A stretch of 64,000 bases of DNA from an uncultured Bacilli bacterium (GCA_934130375.1 CAKOXW010000001.1:310001-374000), one strand, 5' to 3'. Counted from the first letter of the stretch, positions 1 to 8,561 are shown. A program made the numbers and translations. The notes: a model not told the origin generated them from the letters alone.

Positions 1-1227
1 TCAAATATTACTATTAATAATGGTAAAACTATAGAAAATGGTTCTAAAAACATTGTTGTAGGTATTTCCGCACCTGGTTTATATGAAAGTCTTAATTTAG
101 AAGAATTAAAAGGTTTAGATACTATCACTATAAATTATGATACAAAATCATTTGAACTTCCAAGCATTTATTCAGTAGTAACTACAAAATTACTTGAGAC
201 TGCTGATTTATCTAAATTTGATAAATTAGATACTTTATATGAAAGTACTTCAAAATTGCAAGATAATATGAACTTAATATGCAAGGGTTCAAATAACCTA
301 TCACAAGGAAGCGCTACATTATTAACTGAGTTAAAAAGTTCTATAAATACTATTTCTAAAGATAAAAGTGATGCTCTTAGTGATGAGCAAATAAATGGTA
401 TTACTAAAACTACATTAGATACTATTAACAAAACATATACTGATAAATATAAAGAAAGTATTGCTAATAGTGCATGGGAAGAAGTTAAAAAATCAATGCA
501 AAATAGTAGTGATAAAACAGTTGAAGGATATGTAAAAGAAGCTGTTACTAATGCAGTTACTAATTATATAGAAACTAATTATAAAGAAGATTATGATAAA
601 TGTATCGCTGGACAATTAGAATATTCTAAAACAGGTGTTGCAAATGAAAACCTACTTAGTTGTAAAGTTATTGAAGAAGTTAAAAATTCAAATGAAGTAA
701 AACTAATAACACAAGCAGTCTTAAGTGCATCTTCAAGTGTTGCTAATAAAACAAGTATGTATATTGCTGAAAATGTTTCTAAAAGTGTATCAGTTAATAC
801 TTCAGTAGAAACTGCTAAAAAAACTGCTACTATGGTATCAGAAAATGTTTCTAAAAACGTTTCAAATGCTGTAAAAGATACAATATTAAAAAACACTGTA
901 TCATCACTAAATGAACTATATACAGGAATTAGTAAACTAGATAATGGTATTAAAGAATTAGATACAAGTTTAAATACATATAATGAACAAGGTATTAGTG
1001 AAATATCTAATATAGTTAATAATAATGTTAAAACTTTAAGTAATAATGTTAAAGAATTAACTAAACTAGCAAACAATTATAAATCATATGGTGGTTCAAA
1101 AACAAATGGAAGTACTAAATTTATAATGGTTATAGATTCTAAGAAAAAAGAAGAAGAAAAACAAATTGTAAACAATGAAGAAACCAAATTAACTATATTT
1201 CAAAGAATTATAAATCTATTTAAGTAG
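1..1227 (+). CDS. Secreted/surface coiled-coil protein, YhgE/Pip-like, 5' end cut off by window
   Basis: The frame is open from base 1 to a TAG at 1225, so about 408 codons are visible and the start lies outside the window. The first 60 visible residues form a beta-rich segment (PGLYESL, IYSVVTTKLLE). After that come heptad-like stretches rich in Ser, Asn, Lys and Val, then a low-complexity helical region and a basic end (FQRIINLFK). This layout resembles the long extracellular domains of YhgE/Pip-type proteins, which carry Leu/Gly heptad repeats. No transmembrane segment is seen in the visible part. It is one of only three plus-strand genes and converges on the sporulation block. Function unknown; secretion is inferred from composition only. 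Confidence 0.65.
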   Translation, partial: SNITINNGKTIENGSKNIVVGISAPGLYESLNLEELKGLDTITINYDTKSFELPSIYSVVTTKLLETADLSKFDKLDTLYESTSKLQDNMNLICKGSNNLSQGSATLLTELKSSINTISKDKSDALSDEQINGITKTTLDTINKTYTDKYKESIANSAWEEVKKSMQNSSDKTVEGYVKEAVTNAVTNYIETNYKEDYDKCIAGQLEYSKTGVANENLLSCKVIEEVKNSNEVKLITQAVLSASSSVANKTSMYIAENVSKSVSVNTSVETAKKTATMVSENVSKNVSNAVKDTILKNTVSSLNELYTGISKLDNGIKELDTSLNTYNEQGISEISNIVNNNVKTLSNNVKELTKLANNYKSYGGSKTNGSTKFIMVIDSKKKEEEKQIVNNEETKLTIFQRIINLFK

Positions 1228-1250
1228 ACAAAAAAATGTCTACTTTTTTT
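1224..1250 (+). terminator. Intrinsic terminator after the first gene
   Basis: A perfect 7-bp stem GTAGACA/TGTCTAC (1224-1230 and 1237-1243) with a 6-A loop is followed by seven T residues. The stem begins at the stop codon of the plus-strand gene. The convergent minus-strand gene ends at 1249, so the two 3' ends meet here. Confidence 0.85.
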
Positions 1251-1566
1251 ATGTAAACATTTTAGAAAAAATATTAAATATACCCTCAATACCTTGTTTT
1301 ATATACTTCTTAGTCTCTTTAGACACTTTAGTACTCGCTTTAGAAAAAGAATTAGAATAATCAACTCTACTACTAATATAATTATCAATATCTACTTCCT
1401 TGTTATTCTTAACATCATCTTCAAATCTCTTAATATCTTCATTGGTAAGCATAACCTTTTTATGAAGTTCATACTCATAATAATTACTACCAACTGATAT
1501 ATACATAGTTAAAAATATAACAAATAAAAATATAAATATTATTTTAAAAGTATTTTCATATTTCAT
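1249..1566 (-). CDS. Small membrane protein downstream of the SpoIIP-like gene
   Basis: A 105-residue protein with one N-terminal transmembrane segment (about residues 8-25), then a charged acidic region and a lysine-rich amphipathic end (SKETKKYIKQG). The ATG overlaps the TGA of the SpoIIP-like gene by 4 bases (ATGA), and GAGG sits 7 bases upstream, so the two are translationally coupled. I recognise no named family. Its position third in gpr, spoIIP-like, small membrane protein points to a role in the spore or engulfment programme; that is inference from context. Confidence 0.75.
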   Translation of the reverse strand: MKYENTFKIIFIFLFVIFLTMYISVGSNYYEYELHKKVMLTNEDIKRFEDDVKNNKEVDIDNYISSRVDYSNSFSKASTKVSKETKKYIKQGIEGIFNIFSKMFT

Positions 1567-2318
1567 TTAATTTCCTCTTTTAATATTAAAGATACTAGTT
1601 CTAAACTATTTCTAATTTTATACATAGAAGTATTACTACTTCCAATATATAACTTAATATAGTCTATATCCTCACTATAAAGTTCACTAATACCTTTAAC
1701 TTTTTCATTTAATAGCTTATTTAAATTATATGAAAACTCTAAATAATTATTACTCGTACCAATATTAATATAAGCATAATTACTAATATTTATTTTATTA
1801 CTCTTATTAATACTAATATCTATAAAATACTTTAGACTAGGATACTCATCCTTAGCCTTCTTAATTAAATTATCTATACATACATTTTCATCAATATTGT
1901 TTAGTTTGCAATAAGAACTAATATCAATATGTTCCTGTACCGATTTGATACCATTTTTATTTAAAAAACTAGTAAGCAAATAAGTAGATGTCTTAGTACT
2001 TGGTTTTATGTTATATTCACTCTCGTAATACGTAGTAGTTGATGCAAAAACATATACAACTGGGTCTTCATAAATATTAGGCAAATTATAACTATTATAA
2101 TCACTATTTATTTCTATAAAATTCATAAAATTAAACCTCTTACCAATCGTATCTACAACAGTTTTATAAAAATCATTTCCATATGATTTAGATAGTAATA
2201 TTTTTAAATATTCCTCATTAGAAATATTAACCATACTAAGTAGATAGTATATTGTAAGAGATGTTAAAATCATGATTAATAATATGCACAAAATAGATTT
2301 TATAATATATTTTTTCAT
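1563..2318 (-). CDS. SpoIIP-like protein with catalytic motifs lost
   Basis: 251 residues with one N-terminal membrane anchor (about 7-29). SpoIIP is the cell-wall amidase/endopeptidase that drives engulfment. The family core usually reads V-Y-I-Y-x-T-H-x-x-E-x-Y, then a K-T-A-S-Y-I-L helix, then Y-F-I-D-I-H-R-D. Here the same order appears as VYVFASTTTYYESEY, STKTSTYLLTSFLNKNGIKS and SLKYFIDISINKS: the scaffold is kept but both histidines are gone. The late Glu of the usual I-E-x-G motif also reads as YIKLYIGSS. It follows gpr by 44 bases with a GGTGAG ribosome site. Probably a non-enzymatic SpoIIP relative; family assignment is by motif reading. Confidence 0.6.
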   Translation of the reverse strand: MKKYIIKSILCILLIMILTSLTIYYLLSMVNISNEEYLKILLSKSYGNDFYKTVVDTIGKRFNFMNFIEINSDYNSYNLPNIYEDPVVYVFASTTTYYESEYNIKPSTKTSTYLLTSFLNKNGIKSVQEHIDISSYCKLNNIDENVCIDNLIKKAKDEYPSLKYFIDISINKSNKINISNYAYINIGTSNNYLEFSYNLNKLLNEKVKGISELYSEDIDYIKLYIGSSNTSMYKIRNSLELVSLILKEEIK

Positions 2319-2362
2319 AATCTCACCATAATTATAATACTAAAATACTAAATTAAAATTTG

Positions 2363-3121
2363 TCATATTTTGAAATTATATATCACTTCATTTAAAGAAA
2401 TACTAATTAAATCACTAAGTTTATCAATTATAAAATCAATATCCTTAGACGTAACAATCATATCATCTACATTCTTAATTATGTTACTTATGTCACACAC
2501 TGTTGGAACCCCAATTGCAATAACTGGTATTCCAAGAGTTTTTTTATTTAAAGCAACTCTCTTATTATTAACTCCACTACCCGGATGAATTCCTGTATCA
2601 GTAATTTGAATTGTTTTATTAAGTCTTGAAATCGAATTACTTTTTAAAGAATCTACTACAACAACAAAATCAGGCTTAATCTTATCTACAACACCCTTAA
2701 TTATATCTTTAGTTTCAATACCAGTTTCTCCTGTAACACCTGGTTTAATCGCACTTATTTGCTTATTAGTTTTTATACCTAAAATAGATAAATGCCTAGT
2801 AACAATAATATTGTCAATTACTAAAGGCCCAAGACTATCAGAAGTACATTTACTATTACCTAGACCAACAAAAAGAACATTACTACTATTAGTTAACTTA
2901 TTAGTTCTAAAAATACTTTTTAAACAAGATACAAGCACACCCTTAATATCATTATCAAAAACATCTTTATATTCAATTGTAATATATTTTCCCATATCAT
3001 AAACCTTGTTGTTCTTAACACTAACACTAGTTACTTTAATATTATTCTTAATCTTTACAGAGGTAACTACTCCATTTGCCCTTACAGATACCGCCTCTAT
3101 AAATAAATCACTTTTCTTCAT
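2363..3121 (-). CDS. gpr: Germination protease GPR (small acid-soluble spore protein endopeptidase)
   Basis: GPR degrades small acid-soluble spore proteins at germination. Hallmarks seen in order are VLFVGLGNSKCTSDSLGPL, VTRHL, AIKPGVTGETGIET, PDFVVVVDSL, TIQITDTGIHPGSG and IPVIAIGVPTVCD. The conserved Asp residues of DSLGP and DTG are present. An in-frame upstream extension exists to 3193, but GGTGATATTA directly precedes the ATG at 3121 and the protein then begins MKKSDLFIEA, the usual pro-peptide region. About 252 residues, somewhat shorter than Bacillus GPR (about 370). It leads a block with the SpoIIP-like gene. A sigma-A type promoter lies about 155 bases upstream. Confidence 0.88.
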   Translation of the reverse strand: MKKSDLFIEAVSVRANGVVTSVKIKNNIKVTSVSVKNNKVYDMGKYITIEYKDVFDNDIKGVLVSCLKSIFRTNKLTNSSNVLFVGLGNSKCTSDSLGPLVIDNIIVTRHLSILGIKTNKQISAIKPGVTGETGIETKDIIKGVVDKIKPDFVVVVDSLKSNSISRLNKTIQITDTGIHPGSGVNNKRVALNKKTLGIPVIAIGVPTVCDISNIIKNVDDMIVTSKDIDFIIDKLSDLISISLNEVIYNFKI

Positions 3122-3276
3122 TAATATCACCAATATTAGTATGAGTAATGCACTAGTTTTGTATTCACACCTTAGACTTCTTAAGTATTTCACTTAAAAT
3201 TTTTTTATGCAACACTTACTTAACATAGTAATTTTTAAAAATATCAATACTACTATAAATGTTAAAAATACTCCTC

Positions 3277-3305
3277 ATTATAATTATTCTAGGTTCACAC
3301 ACTAA
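3277..3305 (-). promoter_or_regulatory. Sigma-A type promoter upstream of gpr
   Basis: On the minus strand TTAGTG, a 17-base spacer and TATAAT. It lies inside the 139-bp repeat, and the second copy of that repeat carries the same arrangement as TTGGTG-N17-TATAAT. A housekeeping-type promoter is not what gpr normally uses (sigma-G), so it may serve another transcript or add basal expression. Confidence 0.5.
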
Positions 3306-3313
3306 ATTCCCCT

Positions 3314-3358
3314 AAAAAATAAAAAAAAGATAAAGTTTTTTATAAATTACTTTATCTT
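3314..3358 (-). terminator. Terminator hairpin inside repeat copy 1
   Basis: The stem AAGATAAAGT/ACTTTATCTT (3327-3336 and 3349-3358) is followed on the minus strand by a long T-rich run. In copy 2 one base pair becomes G-U on the minus strand, so the fold is kept there. Confidence 0.65.
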
Positions 3359-3396
3359 AAAATAATATAAGTATTACTTAAGCCCACGAATACACA

Positions 3397-3423
3397 TAAA
3401 AAAGAAATGACTATTGCCATTTC
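3397..3423 (-). terminator. Terminator of the phosphoketolase gene
   Basis: The stem GAAATG/CATTTC (3404-3409 and 3418-3423) overlaps the phosphoketolase stop and is followed on the minus strand by six T residues. Confidence 0.7.
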
Positions 3424-5729
3424 CAATTCTTAACTATAGGCATATCTTCACCATATTCTCTTATATAAGCCTTATGTTCCAATAATTTACTAATACACCA
3501 CTCATTTAAAGACGCCCTTCTATCACCTAAAATATCTAAATATTTTAAAGCATCCATTACTAAATGATATCTATCTAATTCATTTTGAACCCTCATATCA
3601 AAAGGTGTAGTAATTGTTCCTTCCTCTTTATAACCATGAACATGAATATTTTTATTTTCTCTTCTATAAACAAGTTGATGAATTAAAGAAGGATAACCAT
3701 GGAATGCAAAGATAATAGGTTTATCTTTAGTAAATAACATATCATATTCATCTTCAGTAAGACCATGAGGATGTTTTGTATTAGATTCTAATTTCATCAA
3801 ATCAACTACATTTATAACTCTAATCTTTAATTCAGGATAATTTTCCTTTAATATAGATACTGCTGCCAAAGTTTCAAGTGTAGGAGTATCTCCACAACAA
3901 GCCATTATAATATCAGGATTTTCACCATTATCAGTACTAGCCCAATCCCAAATACCAATACCCTTTGTACAATGCTTAACAGCCTCTTCCATTGTAAGCC
4001 ATTGTGGTCTTTCGTGCTTAGATGCTACTATAACATTTATATAGTTCTTACTCTTAACACAATGATCAAAACAAGATAAAAGCATATTAGTATCAGCAGG
4101 CAAATACATCCTTACAATATCTGATTTCTTAGTTACTAAATGGTTTAGGAAACCTGGGTCTTGATGAGTATAGCCATTATGATCTTGTTGCCAAATATGA
4201 CTAGTTAATATATAATTTAAACTAGATATTTCTCTTCTCCAATCAAGTTCAGAAGTTACTTTTAACCACTTTGCATGTTGAGAAGCCATAGAATCTACTA
4301 TTCTAACAAATGCCTCATAACTATGGAAAAATCCATGTCTACCAGTTAATAAATATCCTTCTAACATACCTTCACACATATGCTCTGATAAATAACTATC
4401 TATTACTCTACCTTCATTAGATAAAAATTCATCATAATCATACTTTTTACCCATGAATTGCCTTTTAGTAACATCAAATACATAATTTAATCTATTAGAT
4501 AATGCTTCATCAGGTCCGAATACTCTAAAATTATCAGGATTCAATTTAATTAAATCAGCAACATATTTACCAAGCTCTTTCATATCTTGAGCATTAGTTT
4601 CTCCTCTTTTAACCTTTAGAGCATAATCTCTAAAATCAGGAGTTCTTAATTCTTTTAACAATAAACCACCATTAGCAACTGGATTAGCACTCATCCTTCT
4701 ATTACCAGTTGGATGCATACACTCTAACTCACTAATTAACTTACCATCACTAGTAAACAATTCTTCTGGATGATAACTTCTTAACCAATCTTCAAGTAAC
4801 CTTAGATTTTCAGGGTTATCTCTTGAAATACTAATAGGCACTTGGTGTGCTCTAAAAGTACCCTCTATTACATTACCCTTTACTTCTTTTGGCCCAGTCC
4901 ATCCTTTTTTAGTCTTTAATATAATCATTGGATAAATAGGTCTTTCACTACTATCACTTGATTTAATTCTCTTAATCTCACTAACACACTCATCAAGCGC
5001 TAAAGCCATATCTTCATGAATATTACCATTATCTTCTACTATAATTGGATTATAACCACATCCTTTAAAGAAAGATATTAATTCCTCATTAGAAATTCTT
5101 GCAAAAATAGTTGGATTAGCAATCTTATACCCATTTAAATGAAGTATTGGTAACACAACACCATCTTTTTTAGGATTTAAAAATTTATTACCATGCCATG
5201 ATGTCGCAAGAGGACCTGTTTCTGCCTCACCATCACCAACTACACATGCCGCAATTAAGTCAGGATTATCAAGTACCGCACCAAATGCATGAGATAAACT
5301 ATAACCAAGTTCACCACCTTCATTTATTGAGCCCGGTGTTTCGGGTGCAACATGAGATGATATTCCACCTGGAAAACTAAATTGTTTAAATAATTTCTTT
5401 AAACCATCTTCATCCTTAGTTATATTTGGATATACTTCACTATAAGTGCCCTCCAAATAACTCTCAGCTACCATAGCATTACCACCATGACCTGGTCCAG
5501 ATAAATATATCATATTTAAATCATATTTATTAATTATTCTATTTAAATGAACATATATAAAGTTCTGTCCTGGTACAGTTCCCCAGTGACCAACTATATT
5601 TCTCTTAATATCTTCAATTCTAAGTTCCCTTTTTAATAAAGGATTATCAAGCAAATATAACTGACATGCTGACAAATAATTTGCAGCCCTTAAATATTTA
5701 TCTAACTTAATTTTTTCTTCTTCTAACAT
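3411..5729 (-). CDS. xfp: Phosphoketolase (xylulose-5-phosphate/fructose-6-phosphate)
   Basis: This thiamine-diphosphate enzyme splits xylulose-5-P or fructose-6-P into acetyl-phosphate and a shorter sugar phosphate; it is the key step of heterofermentative sugar use. Family motifs are clear: GHWGTVPGQNFIYVHLNR, GPGHGGNAMVAESYLEG, SFPGGISSHVAPETPGS, GDGEAETGPLA (diphosphate/Mg binding), GRHGFFHSYEAF and QDHNGYTHQDPG. Length about 772 residues is within the family range. Of two candidate starts, the ATG at 5729 has GGAG at the right distance; the one at 5747 lies inside the upstream gene and lacks a site. It is tightly linked (15 bases) to the SleB-like gene, an unusual partner. Confidence 0.95.
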   Translation of the reverse strand: MLEEEKIKLDKYLRAANYLSACQLYLLDNPLLKRELRIEDIKRNIVGHWGTVPGQNFIYVHLNRIINKYDLNMIYLSGPGHGGNAMVAESYLEGTYSEVYPNITKDEDGLKKLFKQFSFPGGISSHVAPETPGSINEGGELGYSLSHAFGAVLDNPDLIAACVVGDGEAETGPLATSWHGNKFLNPKKDGVVLPILHLNGYKIANPTIFARISNEELISFFKGCGYNPIIVEDNGNIHEDMALALDECVSEIKRIKSSDSSERPIYPMIILKTKKGWTGPKEVKGNVIEGTFRAHQVPISISRDNPENLRLLEDWLRSYHPEELFTSDGKLISELECMHPTGNRRMSANPVANGGLLLKELRTPDFRDYALKVKRGETNAQDMKELGKYVADLIKLNPDNFRVFGPDEALSNRLNYVFDVTKRQFMGKKYDYDEFLSNEGRVIDSYLSEHMCEGMLEGYLLTGRHGFFHSYEAFVRIVDSMASQHAKWLKVTSELDWRREISSLNYILTSHIWQQDHNGYTHQDPGFLNHLVTKKSDIVRMYLPADTNMLLSCFDHCVKSKNYINVIVASKHERPQWLTMEEAVKHCTKGIGIWDWASTDNGENPDIIMACCGDTPTLETLAAVSILKENYPELKIRVINVVDLMKLESNTKHPHGLTEDEYDMLFTKDKPIIFAFHGYPSLIHQLVYRRENKNIHVHGYKEEGTITTPFDMRVQNELDRYHLVMDALKYLDILGDRRASLNEWCISKLLEHKAYIREYGEDMPIVKNWKWQ

Positions 5730-5743
5730 AATATCACTCCATT

Positions 5744-7000
5744 TCATTTTTTAAAACTATCTAAACTCTGTGCTGAATTAGGATACACAAATCTATTATT
5801 ATTAGGGTCTGTTTTCTCATCTTCCCTAGTAACTAAACCATCTATTAAATCAAAATACATATTCCCACCATCTGAAATAAAATATATTTGATTTCTATCT
5901 GCCATAGCATTTGCTCTAAACTCACAAAAATAATTATTTCTAACTCCATGATATAAGCAATCAGTTACAGCCTTTCTAATTGCATTAGGGGCATTATTAT
6001 CAATATATTGAGAAAATCCTACTTCCCTATCAGGTGTAAACACATAAACTTCATACTGACCATGATCCGATAACTTAGCAACTAAATCCCCATCATTATG
6101 ATACTGCCACCTACTAGAATCTAATCTATTTACCATTACACTTACAACCGCCAAAGCTTCATCATAAGTTTTAACTGCTCCACACTCAGAAGACACCATA
6201 CCACATACTAAATCATACACAATAAAATTATCAAGTGCCCTTTCATAATCCTCAACACCCGTATCTTCATACCATTTATAATAATATAATTCATTCTTAA
6301 TTAATTCCCTATCATTATCAGTAACACTATATCTCTTATTACCAATAGTTACATAAAAATGATCATCTCTCTTATCACTATACATACTTAAATCATAATC
6401 ATAATAATAAGGATTTAAACTAATAAAAAAATTATTAAAATCATCATAACTTAAATCTATAACCTTAGAAATAGGTATTACCATCTTAGATACATCTTTT
6501 AAATTAAATTTATATAAAAACTTTTTATCACCCAAAATATTACTTAATACTTCATTCTCATAATACCTAGATACATTTGTAACAATTAAAGATAAATCAT
6601 TAAAACTAATATCACCACTTTTAATAAGTTCATAACCAATATTACCCATATCAGAAAAATCTATCTCATTAGTTAATATCATATAAGGCAAATAAGTATT
6701 TAAAAATTCTTCTTTATCTATATAATTATTCTTAATACAAGTAGATATAACCTTAGAATAATTATTACCAGACTTAACTATCACATCTAAAACTTCATCG
6801 CCACTCATATTACCATGTATTAAATTAATTAATAATGTACTTTTACTATTTAAATAATTAGTATCACTAATTTCATAACTTGTACTATTACTATTATTTA
6901 AAGCATGTGCATCAATATGCATCAAACTAGTACTTATTAAACAAGCACTAAGTCCTGCTGTAAGTCTTCTTATATATTTATTACTTCTTATAAGCCTCAT
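5744..7000 (-). CDS. Secreted cell-wall hydrolase, SleB/CwlJ-like domain
   Basis: About 418 residues. It opens with a basic stretch and a hydrophobic signal segment (about 10-30). The middle (about 40-210) is helical with no family I recognise. The C-terminal part matches the SleB/hydrolase-2 layout: MVSSECGAV (candidate catalytic Glu), EALAVVSVMVNRL, GFSQYI and AIRKAVTDCLYHG. SleB enzymes cut spore cortex or vegetative peptidoglycan. The ATG at 7000 is preceded by GGAGGT; a GTG six bases upstream overlaps that site and is rejected. The gene precedes phosphoketolase with a 14-base gap. A role in spore cortex or wall turnover is inferred. Confidence 0.65.
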   Translation of the reverse strand: MRLIRSNKYIRRLTAGLSACLISTSLMHIDAHALNNSNSTSYEISDTNYLNSKSTLLINLIHGNMSGDEVLDVIVKSGNNYSKVISTCIKNNYIDKEEFLNTYLPYMILTNEIDFSDMGNIGYELIKSGDISFNDLSLIVTNVSRYYENEVLSNILGDKKFLYKFNLKDVSKMVIPISKVIDLSYDDFNNFFISLNPYYYDYDLSMYSDKRDDHFYVTIGNKRYSVTDNDRELIKNELYYYKWYEDTGVEDYERALDNFIVYDLVCGMVSSECGAVKTYDEALAVVSVMVNRLDSSRWQYHNDGDLVAKLSDHGQYEVYVFTPDREVGFSQYIDNNAPNAIRKAVTDCLYHGVRNNYFCEFRANAMADRNQIYFISDGGNMYFDLIDGLVTREDEKTDPNNNRFVYPNSAQSLDSFKK

Positions 7001-7060
7001 ACACACCTCCTATAGTACATATTTATTATATATTTTTTAACAAAAACAATCAATAAAAAA

Positions 7061-7089
7061 TAAAAAAAAGCACTAGTAAACTAGCACTT
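7061..7089 (-). terminator. Terminator of hypervariable paralog A
   Basis: On the minus strand the stem AAGTGCTAG/CTAGTGCTT pairs fully if two G-U wobbles are allowed, with a UUUA loop and seven T residues after it. It starts 4 bases past the stop codon of paralog A. Confidence 0.75.
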
Positions 7090-7093
7090 AATT

Positions 7094-8134
7094 TTATAAC
7101 TCAAGTATATATGGGTCACCACTTGTACCACTTCCACTTGTTATTTTGACATCAGATTTTAGATATAAGGATGGAAAAACGGAAAACGGATCAGACGCAT
7201 TGCCGATGGAGATATGCCCATCACCAAAGACAGCCCACGCAAAGCGACCATCGGCGGAATGAGCAAAAGGTGAAAGCATCCAAATTGCTTCACTATCGTT
7301 ACTTCTATGATGCATCCAGTTATTTTTCTTACATGTCATATTATCATAATTACCATTAGCAGCATCATACCCATCATTAATATTAGTTGCACATGCAATC
7401 TCACTACTTGCATATGCCCAATCAGTTGCATATGGTAGCGCAACATACCCTTGCCATGTTGTTGTCCTTGTTATTCCATCATTACAATATGGTCCACCTG
7501 AACACACCTCAGCATTTGATGTACCTCTTTCATCATTATAAAGTGCTACAGTAATTTGGTTTGGTTTTGAATTTCGAATATAACCTATTATTCCAATATT
7601 CCACATATGATAATCTATCATTGATTTTGCAGTTAAATTCAAATTACCAGTTGGACATGTTGTAGTTGCATTCCCCTGATTACTATAACATGTTACATTC
7701 ATTCCACCATAGTACATCGTATTTAAATATTCTTTTAAATCAGCTTGGCTCCATTCATTAGCACCAAGACCAAAGTTAATAATAAAATCTGATGAATCCC
7801 ATGATAATTGTCCTAATTCTTCACTTCTTATTAATTTAACGTTACCTTCAAATACACCTATTATTCTCCATAATTCATCATTAAATAACACATAGTTATT
7901 AGGATTTGCTCCTTCATATCTTATATTCTCATCACTTGTATTATCTTTCTTAAGTCCATTTGCTGCTCTTCTTGAAGCATCATCATATAACTCTTTAATG
8001 TATTCAACGGCTGTTTTACCCGATTTCTTAATATTATCGCTAATAAAAATTTTATATACATTAAGTCCAATTAAAATTAGATTTAATACTAATAACACAA
8101 TATTTAATATTTTTATTTTTCGATTACCATCCAT
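7094..8134 (-). CDS. Membrane-anchored surface protein with hypervariable C-terminal cassette (paralog A)
   Basis: 346 residues: a short basic start, one transmembrane anchor (about 6-30), a linker, then a domain with NDELWRIIGVF, IRSEELG, WDSSD and NEWSQADLKEYLNTMYYGG. Next comes RTTTWQGYVALPY, then the variable stretch after WMLSP, and the tail FPSLYLKSDVKI ending in GTSGDPYIL. This tail is typical of a family of gut-Firmicutes surface proteins resembling DUF6273-type domains (tentative). The start is the ATG at 8134, with AGGAG 11 bases upstream, matching paralog B exactly. The last 100 codons are markedly more GC-rich than the surroundings. Likely an extracellular binding protein diversified at its C-terminus. 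Confidence 0.75.
   Translation of the reverse strand: MDGNRKIKILNIVLLVLNLILIGLNVYKIFISDNIKKSGKTAVEYIKELYDDASRRAANGLKKDNTSDENIRYEGANPNNYVLFNDELWRIIGVFEGNVKLIRSEELGQLSWDSSDFIINFGLGANEWSQADLKEYLNTMYYGGMNVTCYSNQGNATTTCPTGNLNLTAKSMIDYHMWNIGIIGYIRNSKPNQITVALYNDERGTSNAEVCSGGPYCNDGITRTTTWQGYVALPYATDWAYASSEIACATNINDGYDAANGNYDNMTCKKNNWMHHRSNDSEAIWMLSPFAHSADGRFAWAVFGDGHISIGNASDPFSVFPSLYLKSDVKITSGSGTSGDPYILEL
7184..7273 (-). other. Candidate variable region (VR-like cassette) of paralog A
   Basis: Thirty codons between the conserved WMLS and SVFPS. Against paralog B, 35 of 90 bases differ: 15 at codon position 1, 15 at position 2, 5 at position 3. In 15 changed codons the third base is the same C or T in both genes, as expected if a template carried AAC/AAT codons whose adenines were randomised. 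The next ~80 bp (7097-7183) differ at only 2 bases. Base composition is unlike the AT-rich neighbourhood. Assignment as a retroelement-diversified region is inference. Confidence 0.6.
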
Positions 8135-8172
8135 ATAAACGTACACTCCTCTATTTTTCTTACTATATCTAA

Positions 8173-8201
8173 AGTATACACTAAAATTAATTTTTAATCA
8201 A
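8173..8201 (-). promoter_or_regulatory. Promoter of paralog A
   Basis: Minus strand TTGATT, 17-base spacer, TATACT. The last part of the spacer and the -10 (TTTTAGTGTATACTTTA) are identical in the promoter of paralog B, so both genes share the same promoter core. Confidence 0.75.
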
Positions 8202-8371
8202 TTAATTTATATTAAAATGTTATTCTTTAAAATATTTGTAGATTTTTATTGAAAGTGCACAAATAATATGCAGTAAGTTTTAAAAACGTATATAATATTT
8301 TCTTATGCAATTTATTTGTCATTAAGGAAGTATTAATGTGACAAATTACTCGTCTATGATATAAAAATATA

Positions 8372-8561
8372 GAAGATGAATTAAATAATAAGTCAATTAA
8401 TCAAATCAATTTCGAGATAGATGTTATTAAGTCTAACAATTACCAATGAAAAATTGAACAAAGTTTTAGAATTATGAAAACTGAATTTAAATTTAGATTC
8501 TAACGATTCATACTCACAAAATTATGTAAGAACTGATTTTGAAGCCATACGAAAAAAATAG
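8372..8561 (+). pseudogene. Decayed transposase fragment (IS1634/IS4-type) between the two paralogs
   Basis: On the plus strand a frame broken by stops reads KIEQSFRIMKTEFKFR (8450-8497), close to the IE-x-SFRIMKTEF motif that surrounds the last catalytic Glu of IS1634-like transposases. In another frame, YVRTDFEAI (about 8524-8550) resembles the Y-x-RTDLTD motif near the C-terminus of the same family. At least two stops and one frameshift or deletion separate them, and no intact start or terminal repeats were found. The rest of the 528-base gap between paralogs A and B is AT-rich with no other gene. Confidence 0.45.

Larger units (their letters stand above)
3262..3400 (-). repeat. 139-bp dispersed intergenic repeat, copy 1
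   Basis: It aligns without gaps to 20971-21109, with 11 mismatches (about 92% identity). Read on the minus strand it contains the motif ending in GGGCTTAAGTA, a terminator hairpin with a T-run, and a TATAAT promoter. Both copies sit between the 3' end of one minus-strand gene and the 5' end of the next, so the unit works as a ready-made terminator plus promoter. Confidence 0.85.

Noticed and set aside
591..1076. 161-codon minus-strand frame opposite the first gene
   Set aside because: It mirrors the Ser/Val/Thr-rich plus-strand gene, has no ribosome site and only hydrophobic low-complexity content; a shadow frame.
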